A stretch of 64,000 nucleotides of DNA from Calditrichales bacterium MX18-03 (GTDB lineage Bacteria; Bacillota; Clostridia; Lutisporales; Lutisporaceae). The notes below the pieces were generated by a model. The model saw only the letters and a program-made list of their open reading frames with translations. It had not been told where the DNA came from and did no database searches. Within the stretch, counting starts at the first letter, position 1, and each line of letters starts with the position of its first letter. The DNA lies in NCBI GenBank assembly GCA_021083345.1, contig JAJGRE010000001.1, positions 620,001 to 684,000 of the forward strand, read 5' to 3'. The translations under genes and the position numbers were made by a program. Below, piece after piece: positions 17,806-25,524 of the stretch.

Positions 17806-18921
17806 ATGAAAGATCCGAGAATCGAAAAAATGGCTGAAATCATCCTGAGCTACTCCGTAGACCTAAAAGCAGGAGAAAACGTCCTGATTGAGGTGTTTGA
17901 TTCCGGCGAGGACCTGGCTGCTGCATTGATCAAGGAAGCATACAGAATGGGCGCCAAACCGTTTCTGTCCGTAAAGAACCGTCGATTGATGCGTGAGCTG
18001 TTTTTGGGAACCAGTGTTGAACATATGTCGCAGCTGGCAGGCTATGAAACTGTCCGAATGAAAGACATGCAGGCATATGTCGGTATCCGGGGTGCCTTGA
18101 ATGCCTCCGACTGGTCGGATGTCCCAGGCGAAAAGATGAATATCTATCAGAGCCGCTGGTTCAAGACCGTCCATTCTGAAATCCGCGTGCCAAAGACGAA
18201 GTGGGTCGTCATGCGGTATCCCAACAATTGCATGGCGCAGATGGCCAACATGAGCACCGAGCAGTTCGAGGATTTTTACTTCAATGTCTGTACTCTGGAT
18301 TACGCAAAGATGTCCAAGGCCATGGAACCGTTGGTAGAAATGATGAGCAAAACCGACCGCGTCCGGATCACCGGTAAGGGAACGGACCTGAGCTTCTCGA
18401 TAAAAGGGCTTCCCGTCATCAAATGCGACGGCCTGGCGAACCTTCCTGACGGTGAGGTTTATACCGCTCCGGTGAAGGATTCGGTAAACGGATATATCTC
18501 TTACAATACACCGGCTGAGTATCAGGGATATACCTATGAGAACATCCGGTTGGAATTCAAGGACGGCAAAATTGTAAATGCCACTGCCAATGACACCGAG
18601 CGCATCAACCATGTTTTTGATACCGACAATGGCGCAAGGTATGTGGGTGAATTTGCCCTGGGTGTTAACCCCTATATTCTGAAGCCGATGAAAGATACAC
18701 TTTTCGATGAGAAGATCATGGGCAGCTTCCACTTCACACCGGGGAACTCTTACGATCAGTGCGACAACGGCAACAAATCCGCCATCCACTGGGATCTGGT
18801 CTGTATCCAGACACCGGAATACGGCGGCGGGGAAATCTGGTTTGACGATGTGCTGATCCGCAAGGACGGGCGCTTCGTGGTCCAGGAACTGGAAGTGTTG
18901 AATCCCGAGAATTTGAAATAG
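17806..18921 (+). CDS. M29 family aminopeptidase, second tandem copy
   Basis: This 371-residue paralogue of the preceding gene has the same family motifs (YVGEFALGVNP, GSFHFTPG, SAIHWDLV). The ATG at 17806 gives exactly the same length and N-terminus (MKDPR against MRDPR). A TTG at 17797 is closer to the AAAGGAGG site but only four bases from it, so the start is not certain. Divergence is spread through the N-terminal two thirds, whereas the C-terminal third is nearly identical at DNA level in places. Confidence 0.9.
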   Translation: MKDPRIEKMAEIILSYSVDLKAGENVLIEVFDSGEDLAAALIKEAYRMGAKPFLSVKNRRLMRELFLGTSVEHMSQLAGYETVRMKDMQAYVGIRGALNASDWSDVPGEKMNIYQSRWFKTVHSEIRVPKTKWVVMRYPNNCMAQMANMSTEQFEDFYFNVCTLDYAKMSKAMEPLVEMMSKTDRVRITGKGTDLSFSIKGLPVIKCDGLANLPDGEVYTAPVKDSVNGYISYNTPAEYQGYTYENIRLEFKDGKIVNATANDTERINHVFDTDNGARYVGEFALGVNPYILKPMKDTLFDEKIMGSFHFTPGNSYDQCDNGNKSAIHWDLVCIQTPEYGGGEIWFDDVLIRKDGRFVVQELEVLNPENLK

Positions 18922-18926
18922 AATAA

Positions 18927-18989
18927 GTGCCAGGCACGCCTGTTAGTCGGTTATTGTGCCAATAACCGACTAACAGGCGTGCCTGGCAC
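18927..18989. repeat. 63-base perfect hairpin with GTGCCAGGCAC ends (REP-like, possible terminator)
   Basis: Arms 18927-18955 and 18961-18989 are perfect reverse complements (29 bp) around a five-base loop GTGCC. The outer ends are GTGCCAGGCAC and GTGCCTGGCAC, each itself a short palindrome. It lies between convergent M29 and rib genes and could act as a terminator both ways, but T-tracts are poor. The nested symmetry looks more like a REP/REPIN element. I did not see another copy in the window. Confidence 0.7.
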
Positions 18990-18993
18990 CATT

Positions 18994-19455
18994 TTAGATG
19001 CTTTCCAGCAGATTTGCCATTTCGATGGCTGTGACGGCGGCGTCGAAGCCTTTGTTTCCTGCCTTTGTGCCGGCACGCTCGATGGCCTGCTCAATGTTCT
19101 CGGTGGTCAGCACGCCGAAGATGACCGGAATGCCGGTATCCAGCGAGACTTTGGCGACACCTTTGGATACTTCGCTGCATACATAGTCGAAATGGGGTGT
19201 TGATCCCCGGATAACGGCGCCCAGGCATATCACGGCATTGTACTTGCCGGATTGCGCCAGTTTCTGTGCCAGAAGCGGAATCTCAAAGGCACCGGGTACC
19301 CATGCCAGCTCGATGTCCTCATCGCTGCAGCCATGTCTTTTGAGTCCGTCCAGGCAGCCTCCCAGCAGCTTATTGCTGATGAATTCGTTGAACCGGCCTA
19401 CCACCACGGCGAACTTCTTATTCTTTACAACCAAACTTCCTTCGTAAATTTTCAT
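18994..19455 (-). CDS. ribH: 6,7-dimethyl-8-ribityllumazine synthase
   Basis: This 153-residue lumazine synthase condenses the ribityl-pyrimidine with dihydroxybutanone phosphate in riboflavin synthesis. Typical segments are [31 protein letters not shown] and [11 protein letters not shown]. The ATG at 19455 has AGGAGG six bases upstream and gives the family's usual N-terminus. It is the last gene of ribD-ribE-ribBA-ribH, ten bases after ribBA. Confidence 0.97.
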   Translation of the reverse strand: MKIYEGSLVVKNKKFAVVVGRFNEFISNKLLGGCLDGLKRHGCSDEDIELAWVPGAFEIPLLAQKLAQSGKYNAVICLGAVIRGSTPHFDYVCSEVSKGVAKVSLDTGIPVIFGVLTTENIEQAIERAGTKAGNKGFDAAVTAIEMANLLESI

Positions 19456-19465
19456 TGTAATCCTC

Positions 19466-20662
19466 CTATATGTTCTGGAGCATGTGCCCCATTTTTTCTT
19501 TTTTGGTGTGCAGATATCTTTCATTTTTCATGTTGCAGCCCACCTCAATGGGCACACGCTCCACAACCTCAAGCCCATAACCCGACAGCCCCTTCAGCTT
19601 CTTCGGATTATTGGTCAGCAGCTTGATCTTGTGTATACCCAGATCCTGAAGTATTTGTGCTCCGATACCATAATCCCGGACATCCTCCGGGAAACCCAGC
19701 ATCAGATTGGCTTCTACGGTGTCCACCCCCTGGTCTTGCAGCTCATAAGCCCGGATTTTGTTGACCAGCCCTATGCCCCGGCCTTCCTGCCTCATGTAGA
19801 GCAATACGCCGCTTCCTGCAGCATCGATCATTTTCGCGGCCTCCGCAAACTGCTCGCCGCAATCGCACCGCAGGGAACCGAAAGCGTCTCCCGTCAGGCA
19901 TTCGGAATGCACCCGCACCAATACCGGTTCATCCGTGCGGACATCGCCCTTAACCAACGCCACATGATGTTCACCGTTTAATACGTTTTCATAAGCCACT
20001 ACCCTGAAATCCCCGTATTTTGTAGGCATCACGGCATCCGCCGCCCTGGTGATCTGCTTCTCGCGCTTGCTCTGGTACTTTATCAGCTCCGCAATGGTCA
20101 GCAGCTTCAGCTCGTGCTTTTTGCAGAATCCGATCAGGTCCGGCAGCCTGGCCATGGTTCCGTCATCCTTCATGATTTCGCAAATAACACCCGCAGGATA
20201 GAGTCCTGCTGCTTTTGCCAGATCCACTGCCGCTTCCGTATGGCCTGCTCTTGCCAGCACCCCGCCCTTTTTTGCCTGCAGCGGGAATATGTGGCCCGGC
20301 CGTACCAGATCCTCCGGCTTGGTTTCCGGATCGATCACGGTTTTGACCGTCTTTGCCCTTTCGTAGGCAGATATTCCTGTGGAAACATCCTTGGCGTCGA
20401 TTGAAACGGTGAAAGCCGTTCCCTTGGTATCGGTATTCTTTTGTACCATTTGCTCTACCTTAAGCTCTTTGAGGCGCTCTTCAGTAGCCGGCATGCATAT
20501 CAGGCCCCGGCCGTACATGGCCATGAAATTGATTGCTTCCGGCGTTACCTTTTCTGCCGCCATCAAAAGGTCTCCCTCATTTTCCCTGTCTTCATCATCC
20601 ACTACGACGATCATACGTCCCTGCCGCAGATCCTCAAGAACCTCTTCCACTGTACTGAACAT
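19466..20662 (-). CDS. ribBA: bifunctional DHBP synthase / GTP cyclohydrolase II
   Basis: This 398-residue fusion begins both branches of riboflavin synthesis. Residues about 1-200 are DHBP synthase ([11 protein letters not shown] acidic site, [19 protein letters not shown]). Residues about 205-398 are GTP cyclohydrolase II, with zinc cysteines in [17 protein letters not shown] and the [10 protein letters not shown] motif. AGGAGG precedes the ATG. It lies third in the riboswitch-controlled operon. Confidence 0.97.
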   Translation of the reverse strand: MFSTVEEVLEDLRQGRMIVVVDDEDRENEGDLLMAAEKVTPEAINFMAMYGRGLICMPATEERLKELKVEQMVQKNTDTKGTAFTVSIDAKDVSTGISAYERAKTVKTVIDPETKPEDLVRPGHIFPLQAKKGGVLARAGHTEAAVDLAKAAGLYPAGVICEIMKDDGTMARLPDLIGFCKKHELKLLTIAELIKYQSKREKQITRAADAVMPTKYGDFRVVAYENVLNGEHHVALVKGDVRTDEPVLVRVHSECLTGDAFGSLRCDCGEQFAEAAKMIDAAGSGVLLYMRQEGRGIGLVNKIRAYELQDQGVDTVEANLMLGFPEDVRDYGIGAQILQDLGIHKIKLLTNNPKKLKGLSGYGLEVVERVPIEVGCNMKNERYLHTKKEKMGHMLQNI

Positions 20663-20693
20663 ATTATCCCTCCTAATAATTCCATTTTTGATT

Positions 20694-21341
20694 TTAAAAC
20701 CCGTTTTCCATCAGATATGCCATCGTTATTTTACCTGATGCATCATTTTTTCTGCCGTATCCAAGCAGCTTTTCCACGTATTTGCCAATCAGGTCGCACT
20801 CCAGGTTGACCTTGTCTCCCACCCGCTTGCCGGGAAGCGTGGTGTAATCCCTGGTATGTGGGATAACGGCAATTTTGAAGCTGCTGCCGTCCACCTGCTG
20901 CACCGTGAGACTGATGCCGTCCACGGCAATAGAGCCCTTGTGAATGACATACCTGAGGATCTTTTCGTCGGCACTGATGGTAAGCCATACGGCATTGTCC
21001 TCTTTTTCCAATCTGGCAACCTCACCGGTACCGTCAATATGCCCCGATACGATATGCCCTCCGAACCGGCCGTCCGCAGCCATAGCCCGCTCCAGATTCA
21101 CCGGGCTGTTGGGCTTCAGCTGCTGCAAGTTGGTGCTGCGCATCGTCTCCGGCATGACATCTGCCGTAAAACTGTCCCGATACAGATCCGTCACGGTAAG
21201 GCATACTCCATTGACACTGATGCTGTCGCCCAATCCGGTTTTCTCCAGTATTTTGCTGCATTCCACCGTCAGCCGAATGGATTTCTCGCCTCTGCTGATG
21301 CCTTTGATCTTTCCAATCTCCTCCACGATACCCGTAAACAT
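20694..21341 (-). CDS. ribE: riboflavin synthase, alpha subunit
   Basis: This 215-residue riboflavin synthase dismutates two lumazines. The [10 protein letters not shown] start and two lumazine-binding repeats ([10 protein letters not shown] in the first, [10 protein letters not shown] in the second) are present. It lies five bases after ribD, and a 31-base gap precedes ribBA. Confidence 0.96.
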   Translation of the reverse strand: MFTGIVEEIGKIKGISRGEKSIRLTVECSKILEKTGLGDSISVNGVCLTVTDLYRDSFTADVMPETMRSTNLQQLKPNSPVNLERAMAADGRFGGHIVSGHIDGTGEVARLEKEDNAVWLTISADEKILRYVIHKGSIAVDGISLTVQQVDGSSFKIAVIPHTRDYTTLPGKRVGDKVNLECDLIGKYVEKLLGYGRKNDASGKITMAYLMENGF

Positions 21342-21346
21342 GCTTT

Positions 21347-22459
21347 TTAACCTACCTTCCAGGGAGTCTTTACGTATCCTTCCAGGCAGCAGTCCGTTTC
21401 GAACTGCTTCACCTGCTGATGCGCAAGCCTTATCCCTTGTTTTATGCTTTCCACGCCATGACCCATCACCGGACTCGGTGCCGAGACACCGCCTATGACA
21501 ACCGGTGCGATAAAGGCTGTCAGCTTATCCACATACCCACCTTCCACAAAGGATGCCGCTACAGTGCCACCCCCTTCTACCAGCAAGCTGTCGATGCCTT
21601 TTTTATGCAATGTCTCCAACAGCATGCCGATATCAATCCATCCGTCTGATTCCTGGGTCAGGATTATTTCAACACCCCTTCCGGACAGCAGCTTAAGCTT
21701 TTCCGCATCGGCCTGCTCAGTTACGGCTACGATGGTCTTCCTGTCATGACCTACCTCCAGCACTTTTGCATGCTCCGGCAGTCTCCCCCGGGAATCCAGT
21801 ATGACCCGCACCGGATTGCGGCCTTCTATTCCTTGGGGCCTTGCCGTCAGCTCCGGGTCATCCTTGATGACGGTGTTAACACCGACGAGAATGCCGGCAT
21901 AACGGCTCCGCAGTCTATGGACATACTCTCTGGAAGCTTCACTGCTGATCCATTTGGAATCCCCTGTTCTGGTAGCTGTTTTACCGTCCAAGGTCATGGC
22001 ATATTTTAAATGCACAAAGGGCATTTGCTGCGTGATGTGCTTGATGAAAACATCGTTTAATTTCAAGGCCTCCAACATTTCCAGGCCCACATCGACTTCA
22101 ATGCCTTGGCTTCGCAGCATCCGGATCCCTCTACCGGCAACCAGTGGATTGGGGTCCTCCATGGCTATAACGACCCGTTTGAAGCCGCCTTCTATCAAAG
22201 CCTCGGCGCAGGGCGGCGTCCGGCCGTAATGGGAGCAGGGCTCCAGATTGACATAAATCGTCGATCCCGCCACCGATTCCTTTGCATTGCGGATTGCATT
22301 GATCTCGGCATGAGGTCCGCCCAGCTCCTGGTGCCAGCCTTCGCCGATGATCCGGCCGTCCTTGACGATGACGGCGCCTACCAGCGGGTTGGGTCTTGTT
22401 CTTCCCCAACCCCTTACTGCCAGCTCCAGCGCGCGCCGCATATAAAAAATATCATTCAT
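21347..22459 (-). CDS. ribD: bifunctional pyrimidine deaminase/reductase
   Basis: This 370-residue fusion catalyses deamination and then reduction of the GTP-derived pyrimidine. The N-terminal deaminase has zinc motifs HAEINAI and EPCSHYGRTPPCAEAL. The C-terminal reductase begins near VHLKYAMTLDGKTATRTGDS and contains LLVEGGGTVAASF. The ATG at 22459 gives the usual start, with AAAGGTGG upstream. It is the first gene of the rib operon, directly controlled by the FMN leader. Confidence 0.96.
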   Translation of the reverse strand: MNDIFYMRRALELAVRGWGRTRPNPLVGAVIVKDGRIIGEGWHQELGGPHAEINAIRNAKESVAGSTIYVNLEPCSHYGRTPPCAEALIEGGFKRVVIAMEDPNPLVAGRGIRMLRSQGIEVDVGLEMLEALKLNDVFIKHITQQMPFVHLKYAMTLDGKTATRTGDSKWISSEASREYVHRLRSRYAGILVGVNTVIKDDPELTARPQGIEGRNPVRVILDSRGRLPEHAKVLEVGHDRKTIVAVTEQADAEKLKLLSGRGVEIILTQESDGWIDIGMLLETLHKKGIDSLLVEGGGTVAASFVEGGYVDKLTAFIAPVVIGGVSAPSPVMGHGVESIKQGIRLAHQQVKQFETDCCLEGYVKTPWKVG

Positions 22460-22501
22460 GGTTATATCACCCACCTTTAGTATTTCCAACAAAATGAAAA
22501 C

Positions 22502-22538
22502 TAAAAACGCCCTCAAGCATTGGTTGCTCAAGGACGCC
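22502..22538 (-). terminator. second hairpin in the rib leader
   Basis: On the minus strand, GGCGTCCTTGAGCA pairs with TGCTTGAGGGCG and is followed by TTTTTA. It lies between the FMN aptamer and ribD, downstream of another terminator-like hairpin. Confidence 0.65.
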
Positions 22539-22559
22539 TTAATAGAATACAGATTCAAA

Positions 22560-22590
22560 CATAAAAAGCCCTGGCATAGCCAGGGCAAAC
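22560..22590 (-). terminator. riboswitch-proximal terminator in the rib leader
   Basis: On the minus strand, GCCCTGGC and GCCAGGGC form a perfect eight-pair stem with a three-base loop, followed by TTTTTAT. Its position about 15 bases after the aptamer suits the expression platform of a terminating riboswitch. Confidence 0.75.
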
Positions 22591-22604
22591 ATATGCTAAT
22601 CCAA

Positions 22605-22797
22605 TACTTCTTCCATCCAGACTATAAGGAACAAATAAATTAATTTGTTCCTAACTGTCGGCTCCGGAAATTCTCCGGATCTGTGTTGCTGAGCTTGTCA
22701 CCACCAGCAGAACTATTGTTCTGCCAGCGGAACATCTGTTCCGCAACACTCGCGGGCTATACCGCCGGTAGGGAATTGCACCCGTCCCTGAAGCTTT
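22605..22797 (-). ncRNA. FMN riboswitch (RFN element)
   Basis: Read on the minus strand, the leader contains the conserved RFN blocks in order. These are CAGGGACGGGTGCAATTCCC, CTACCGGCGGTATAGCCCGC, a CGGAGCCGACAGT segment and a closing GGATGGAAGAAG. The variable arm near 22626-22651 is a long AT-rich hairpin. FMN binding would favour the downstream terminator and repress ribD-E-BA-H. Confidence 0.95.
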
Positions 22798-22824
22798 TAA
22801 ATATTTATTAAATTTTCCAATCTC

Positions 22825-22853
22825 ATTATAAACCCAATAACGGAATCTGTAAA
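22825..22853 (-). promoter_or_regulatory. sigma-A promoter of the rib operon
   Basis: On the minus strand, TTTACA (22848-22853) and TATAAT (22825-22830) are exactly 17 bases apart. The expected transcript start falls about 20 bases before the FMN aptamer. Confidence 0.8.
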
Positions 22854-22856
22854 GCA

Positions 22857-23906
22857 TTAGTTGCTGTTTTTTATGACATTGATCTCCGCCTTAAGGTCCA
22901 TCATGTCCTTCTCTACCAGTTTTTCGCAGAGTTCTTTGAAGATAGACTCTATATCACTAAAGGATTTTTCAGTCTCACTCAGCAGTGTCTGAACATCTTC
23001 AGAGGCTTCGGTGAAGCTGGATAACCGAAGGTATTTTCGAACGATTTCACCAAAGGCGTCAAGGTAGTAGTAGAAGAATTTTTTAACCGGCTTCAGGTTC
23101 TCCGGATGGGTCCGGACCTCCCCTATGATTTTCTCGCCGATACAGCATATGCCGTCGATTTTGCACCTGATATCCGGGTTCTGTACTTGGTCCAGCGCCT
23201 TGCGGATTTCGAACAGCTTTTCGAAGGCCTCCTTGATCAACTGCTCCACAACATCATCTGTTTTTTCTTCTTCTACCGGTTTTGGGGCCTCTTCGGACTT
23301 CTTTCTCAGGCGGTCCGACATGCCGATGATCAGTGCAGACAGGATCAGGAGTCCCAGCCCTGCCAGCGCAATCATACCTGCATACACAAGCTTGCCTATG
23401 GCCAAAGCTACAATGCAGGGTATCATTGTCAGAATGAACACAGTCACATACCAGTCCTTGCGGCGGTGTCCGCGGGTGCTCTCTTCCTTCTTTTCTCCGC
23501 TTTCTTTGGCCGGTTCCTGTTTTGCAGTCTGCTTGCCTTCTTCCTTTGTTTCCGCACTGGGTTTTCTCTCATCCGTTTCAGCGCTGCTTTGATTCTTAAC
23601 CGGCTCCGCAGCAGGGTGCCGGAATACTGTGCTTCTTTCTGCGGCGAACTCCTCTTTGGCAGTGCTTGTGTGCTGTTTGCTGTTTGTATTCTGTACAGGC
23701 CTTTCTTGCGGTCTGTCCTTTTTTTGCAGTACGCCCAGAAAAGCACTGAGGAAAATTTCAACCACTCTGAATACAACGGTCATTAAAAGGGTGGCAACCC
23801 CTAGTACAAGGCTGATTAAAGGGAAAACACCATTGCCGCTGCCCTTGCTGCAGCATCTCCGGTGTGAAAAATCCTGCCGGTCCTGTTCCCATCTCCTGCG
23901 ACTCAT
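22857..23906 (-). CDS. XpaC-like membrane protein
   Basis: This 349-residue protein has a basic N-terminus, a membrane segment near residues 28-55, and a long charged linker rich in Glu, Lys and Gln (about 60-145). Two further membrane helices (VTVFILTMIPCIVALAIG and the next segment) are followed by a helical C-terminal domain. That domain (KIDGICCIGEKIIGEV, KKFFYYYLDAFGEIVRKY) resembles the XpaC / halogen-hydrolase family, whose function is unclear. The ATG at 23906 has AGGAG ten bases upstream. It ends right at the rib promoter. Confidence 0.65.
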   Translation of the reverse strand: MSRRRWEQDRQDFSHRRCCSKGSGNGVFPLISLVLGVATLLMTVVFRVVEIFLSAFLGVLQKKDRPQERPVQNTNSKQHTSTAKEEFAAERSTVFRHPAAEPVKNQSSAETDERKPSAETKEEGKQTAKQEPAKESGEKKEESTRGHRRKDWYVTVFILTMIPCIVALAIGKLVYAGMIALAGLGLLILSALIIGMSDRLRKKSEEAPKPVEEEKTDDVVEQLIKEAFEKLFEIRKALDQVQNPDIRCKIDGICCIGEKIIGEVRTHPENLKPVKKFFYYYLDAFGEIVRKYLRLSSFTEASEDVQTLLSETEKSFSDIESIFKELCEKLVEKDMMDLKAEINVIKNSN

Positions 23907-23997
23907 TTTCCATCCGCTCCTGTCAATCAATTTCATTACTCATCAATATATACTGAGTTTGTTCGATTTTGTTTCAAAAATACCGGAAAAAATTATA

Positions 23998-24161
23998 TAG
24001 TACTCTGTTAACCCTAAACTATGTATTACTCGACGAGGAAAATTTTCGTAGGACAAGGCGGAGGAGTGAGTAATACTCTATGTATTGCGAGTGACGACAA
24101 CGCAGTACTACGGAAATTTAACCGGCGATAATATATAGAATTAGGGTTAATAGAGTACTAG
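23998..24161. repeat. ~165-bp palindromic repeat element, copy 2
   Basis: This copy has the same architecture as the element at 11542-11706. It starts TAGTACTCTGTTAACCC and ends with the complementary arm ...GGGTTAATAGAGTACTAG. Several arm bases differ from copy 1 in paired fashion (ACACTG against ACTCTG, with the opposite arm changed to match). The inner block GAGGAAAATTTTCGTAGGAC is identical. It fills most of the gap between the XpaC-like gene and the following small ORF. Confidence 0.8.
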
Positions 24162-24232
24162 TATAAAATACCGCGTCACACAAAAACTATACCTCAAGAA
24201 ATGAAACCGCAGAACGCGAAAGGAGAAAAGAA

Positions 24233-24379
24233 ATGAAGCACAACAAGAATCAGAAGAACAGCAACCCTTCCAGCAGCGGCAACCTGGATGAAGGCCGGAA
24301 CGAAACTACCCGGATTCAATACACCGACTCCATATCCACAGCCGCTTCAAAGGAAACCTTGAAGAAAAAGAAGCACTGA
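24233..24379 (+). CDS. 48-residue hydrophilic peptide, unknown
   Basis: A short ORF encodes a Lys/Asn/Ser/Thr-rich soluble peptide starting MKHNKNQKNSNPSSSG and ending LKKKKH. AAAGGAG lies eight bases before the ATG, which is the main argument that it is real. There is no membrane segment or Cys. I do not recognise a family; small charged peptides like this are common in spore-formers. It sits between the palindromic repeat and the ornithine cyclodeaminase homologue. Confidence 0.5.
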   Translation: MKHNKNQKNSNPSSSGNLDEGRNETTRIQYTDSISTAASKETLKKKKH

Positions 24380-24406
24380 AATTCTCTTTTTCCCTCGGCG
24401 GCACCC

Positions 24407-24417
24407 TATGGTATAAT
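24407..24417 (+). promoter_or_regulatory. extended -10 promoter of the cyclodeaminase homologue
   Basis: TGGTATAAT is an extended -10 element about 45 bases upstream of the start codon at 24462. No good -35 is visible, which is tolerable for extended -10 promoters. Confidence 0.55.
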
Positions 24418-24461
24418 ATGGATATATCCGATACAGATCAAGTTGATTGAGGAGGTGTGCT

Positions 24462-25451
24462 ATGCTTTTATTAAGCAGGGCGGATATCGGGAAAGTCTTT
24501 TCCATGAAGGATGCCATCGAAGCGGATCGTGAAGCATTTATGCTCTATTCCCAGGGAAAAAGCGCCGTACCCTTGAGAACCAATATTGGGATGCCCAAGC
24601 ACAGCGGGCAGAGTCTTTTTATGCCGGCCTATGTGGCGGACCTGGACTGCGCCGGTGTCAAGGTGGTGTCGGTATTTCCCAAAAACCTGGAGGCAGGCAA
24701 GCCATCCTTACCAGCCAAAATGATGCTGATTGATGGCAGGACCGGCGAAGTCTGCTGCATCATGGATGGTACCTATCTGACGCAGCTTAGGACAGGCGCT
24801 GCTTCCGGCACCGCTACCCTGCTACTGTCACGGAAGGATGCCAGAAAAGGCCTGATTTTCGGCACAGGGGGGCAGGCTGCAGCACAACTGGAAGCCATGC
24901 TGACTGTTCGTGCACTGGATGCAGTGGAGGTGGTCGATATCGATGTCAAGCGGGCGCAAGCATTTGTGGCAGATATGAAGGAAGCTTTATCCCATTTCAG
25001 TACTGAAATCCGGCTGTGTGACGATCCTGAAGGTGCTGTGGCAAAGGCGGACATCATAACAACGGTAACGACCTCCAAAAAACCGGTCTTTGACGGGCGA
25101 AAGGTCAAGAATGGCGCACACATCAACGCAGTAGGTGCCTACACCCATGAAATGCAGGAGCTTGATGAATACCTCATTGCCAACGCAGACAAGGTTATCG
25201 TTGACTCCAGAGAAGCCGCTCTGGCCGAGGCAGGGGACCTGATCATCCCTTTAAACAAAGGCATCATCGATTCCGGCAGGATCAACGGCGAGCTGGGTGA
25301 ACTCCTAATGGGCAAGCTGCCAGGCAGAGAAACTGAAGCAGAAATAACCATTTTCAAGACAGTCGGCCTGGCCGTATTGGACATCGTTACAGCACACCAT
25401 ATCTACCATAAAGCACAGCTCATGGGCATCGGAATTCAGGCAGACATTTGA
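24462..25451 (+). CDS. ornithine cyclodeaminase / mu-crystallin family protein
   Basis: This 329-residue NAD(P)-dependent enzyme belongs to the ornithine cyclodeaminase superfamily. The Rossmann loop is FGTGGQAAAQLEAM (about residue 130), and the family motifs GVKVVSVFPKN, LTQLRTGAASG and NAVGAYTHEMQELD are present. Members act as ornithine cyclodeaminase, alanine dehydrogenase or ketimine reductase; the substrate cannot be chosen here. The ATG at 24462 is preceded by GAGGAGG. It is monocistronic with its own promoter and terminator. Confidence 0.85.
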   Translation: MLLLSRADIGKVFSMKDAIEADREAFMLYSQGKSAVPLRTNIGMPKHSGQSLFMPAYVADLDCAGVKVVSVFPKNLEAGKPSLPAKMMLIDGRTGEVCCIMDGTYLTQLRTGAASGTATLLLSRKDARKGLIFGTGGQAAAQLEAMLTVRALDAVEVVDIDVKRAQAFVADMKEALSHFSTEIRLCDDPEGAVAKADIITTVTTSKKPVFDGRKVKNGAHINAVGAYTHEMQELDEYLIANADKVIVDSREAALAEAGDLIIPLNKGIIDSGRINGELGELLMGKLPGRETEAEITIFKTVGLAVLDIVTAHHIYHKAQLMGIGIQADI

Positions 25452-25461
25452 TATATATACA

Positions 25462-25497
25462 AAAGGCACTATCCAACGATAGTGCCTTCACTTTTTG
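25462..25497. terminator. terminator between the cyclodeaminase homologue and spoIVA
   Basis: AAGGCACTATC and GATAGTGCCTT form a perfect 11-pair stem with a four-base loop, followed by CACTTTTTG on the plus strand. It lies between convergent genes and may serve both. Confidence 0.8.
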
Positions 25498-25524
25498 CTT
25501 TAATCGGCTAGGTTATACTGCATG

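Noticed and set aside
17863-18789. 308-codon minus-strand open frame inside the second M29 gene
   Set aside because: A similar antisense frame exists in the first copy, which shows it follows from the sense coding sequence.
24200-24235. 11-codon upstream mini-ORF whose stop overlaps the ATG of the 48-residue ORF
   Set aside because: It has no ribosome site and is too short to support; it would only matter as a leader peptide.
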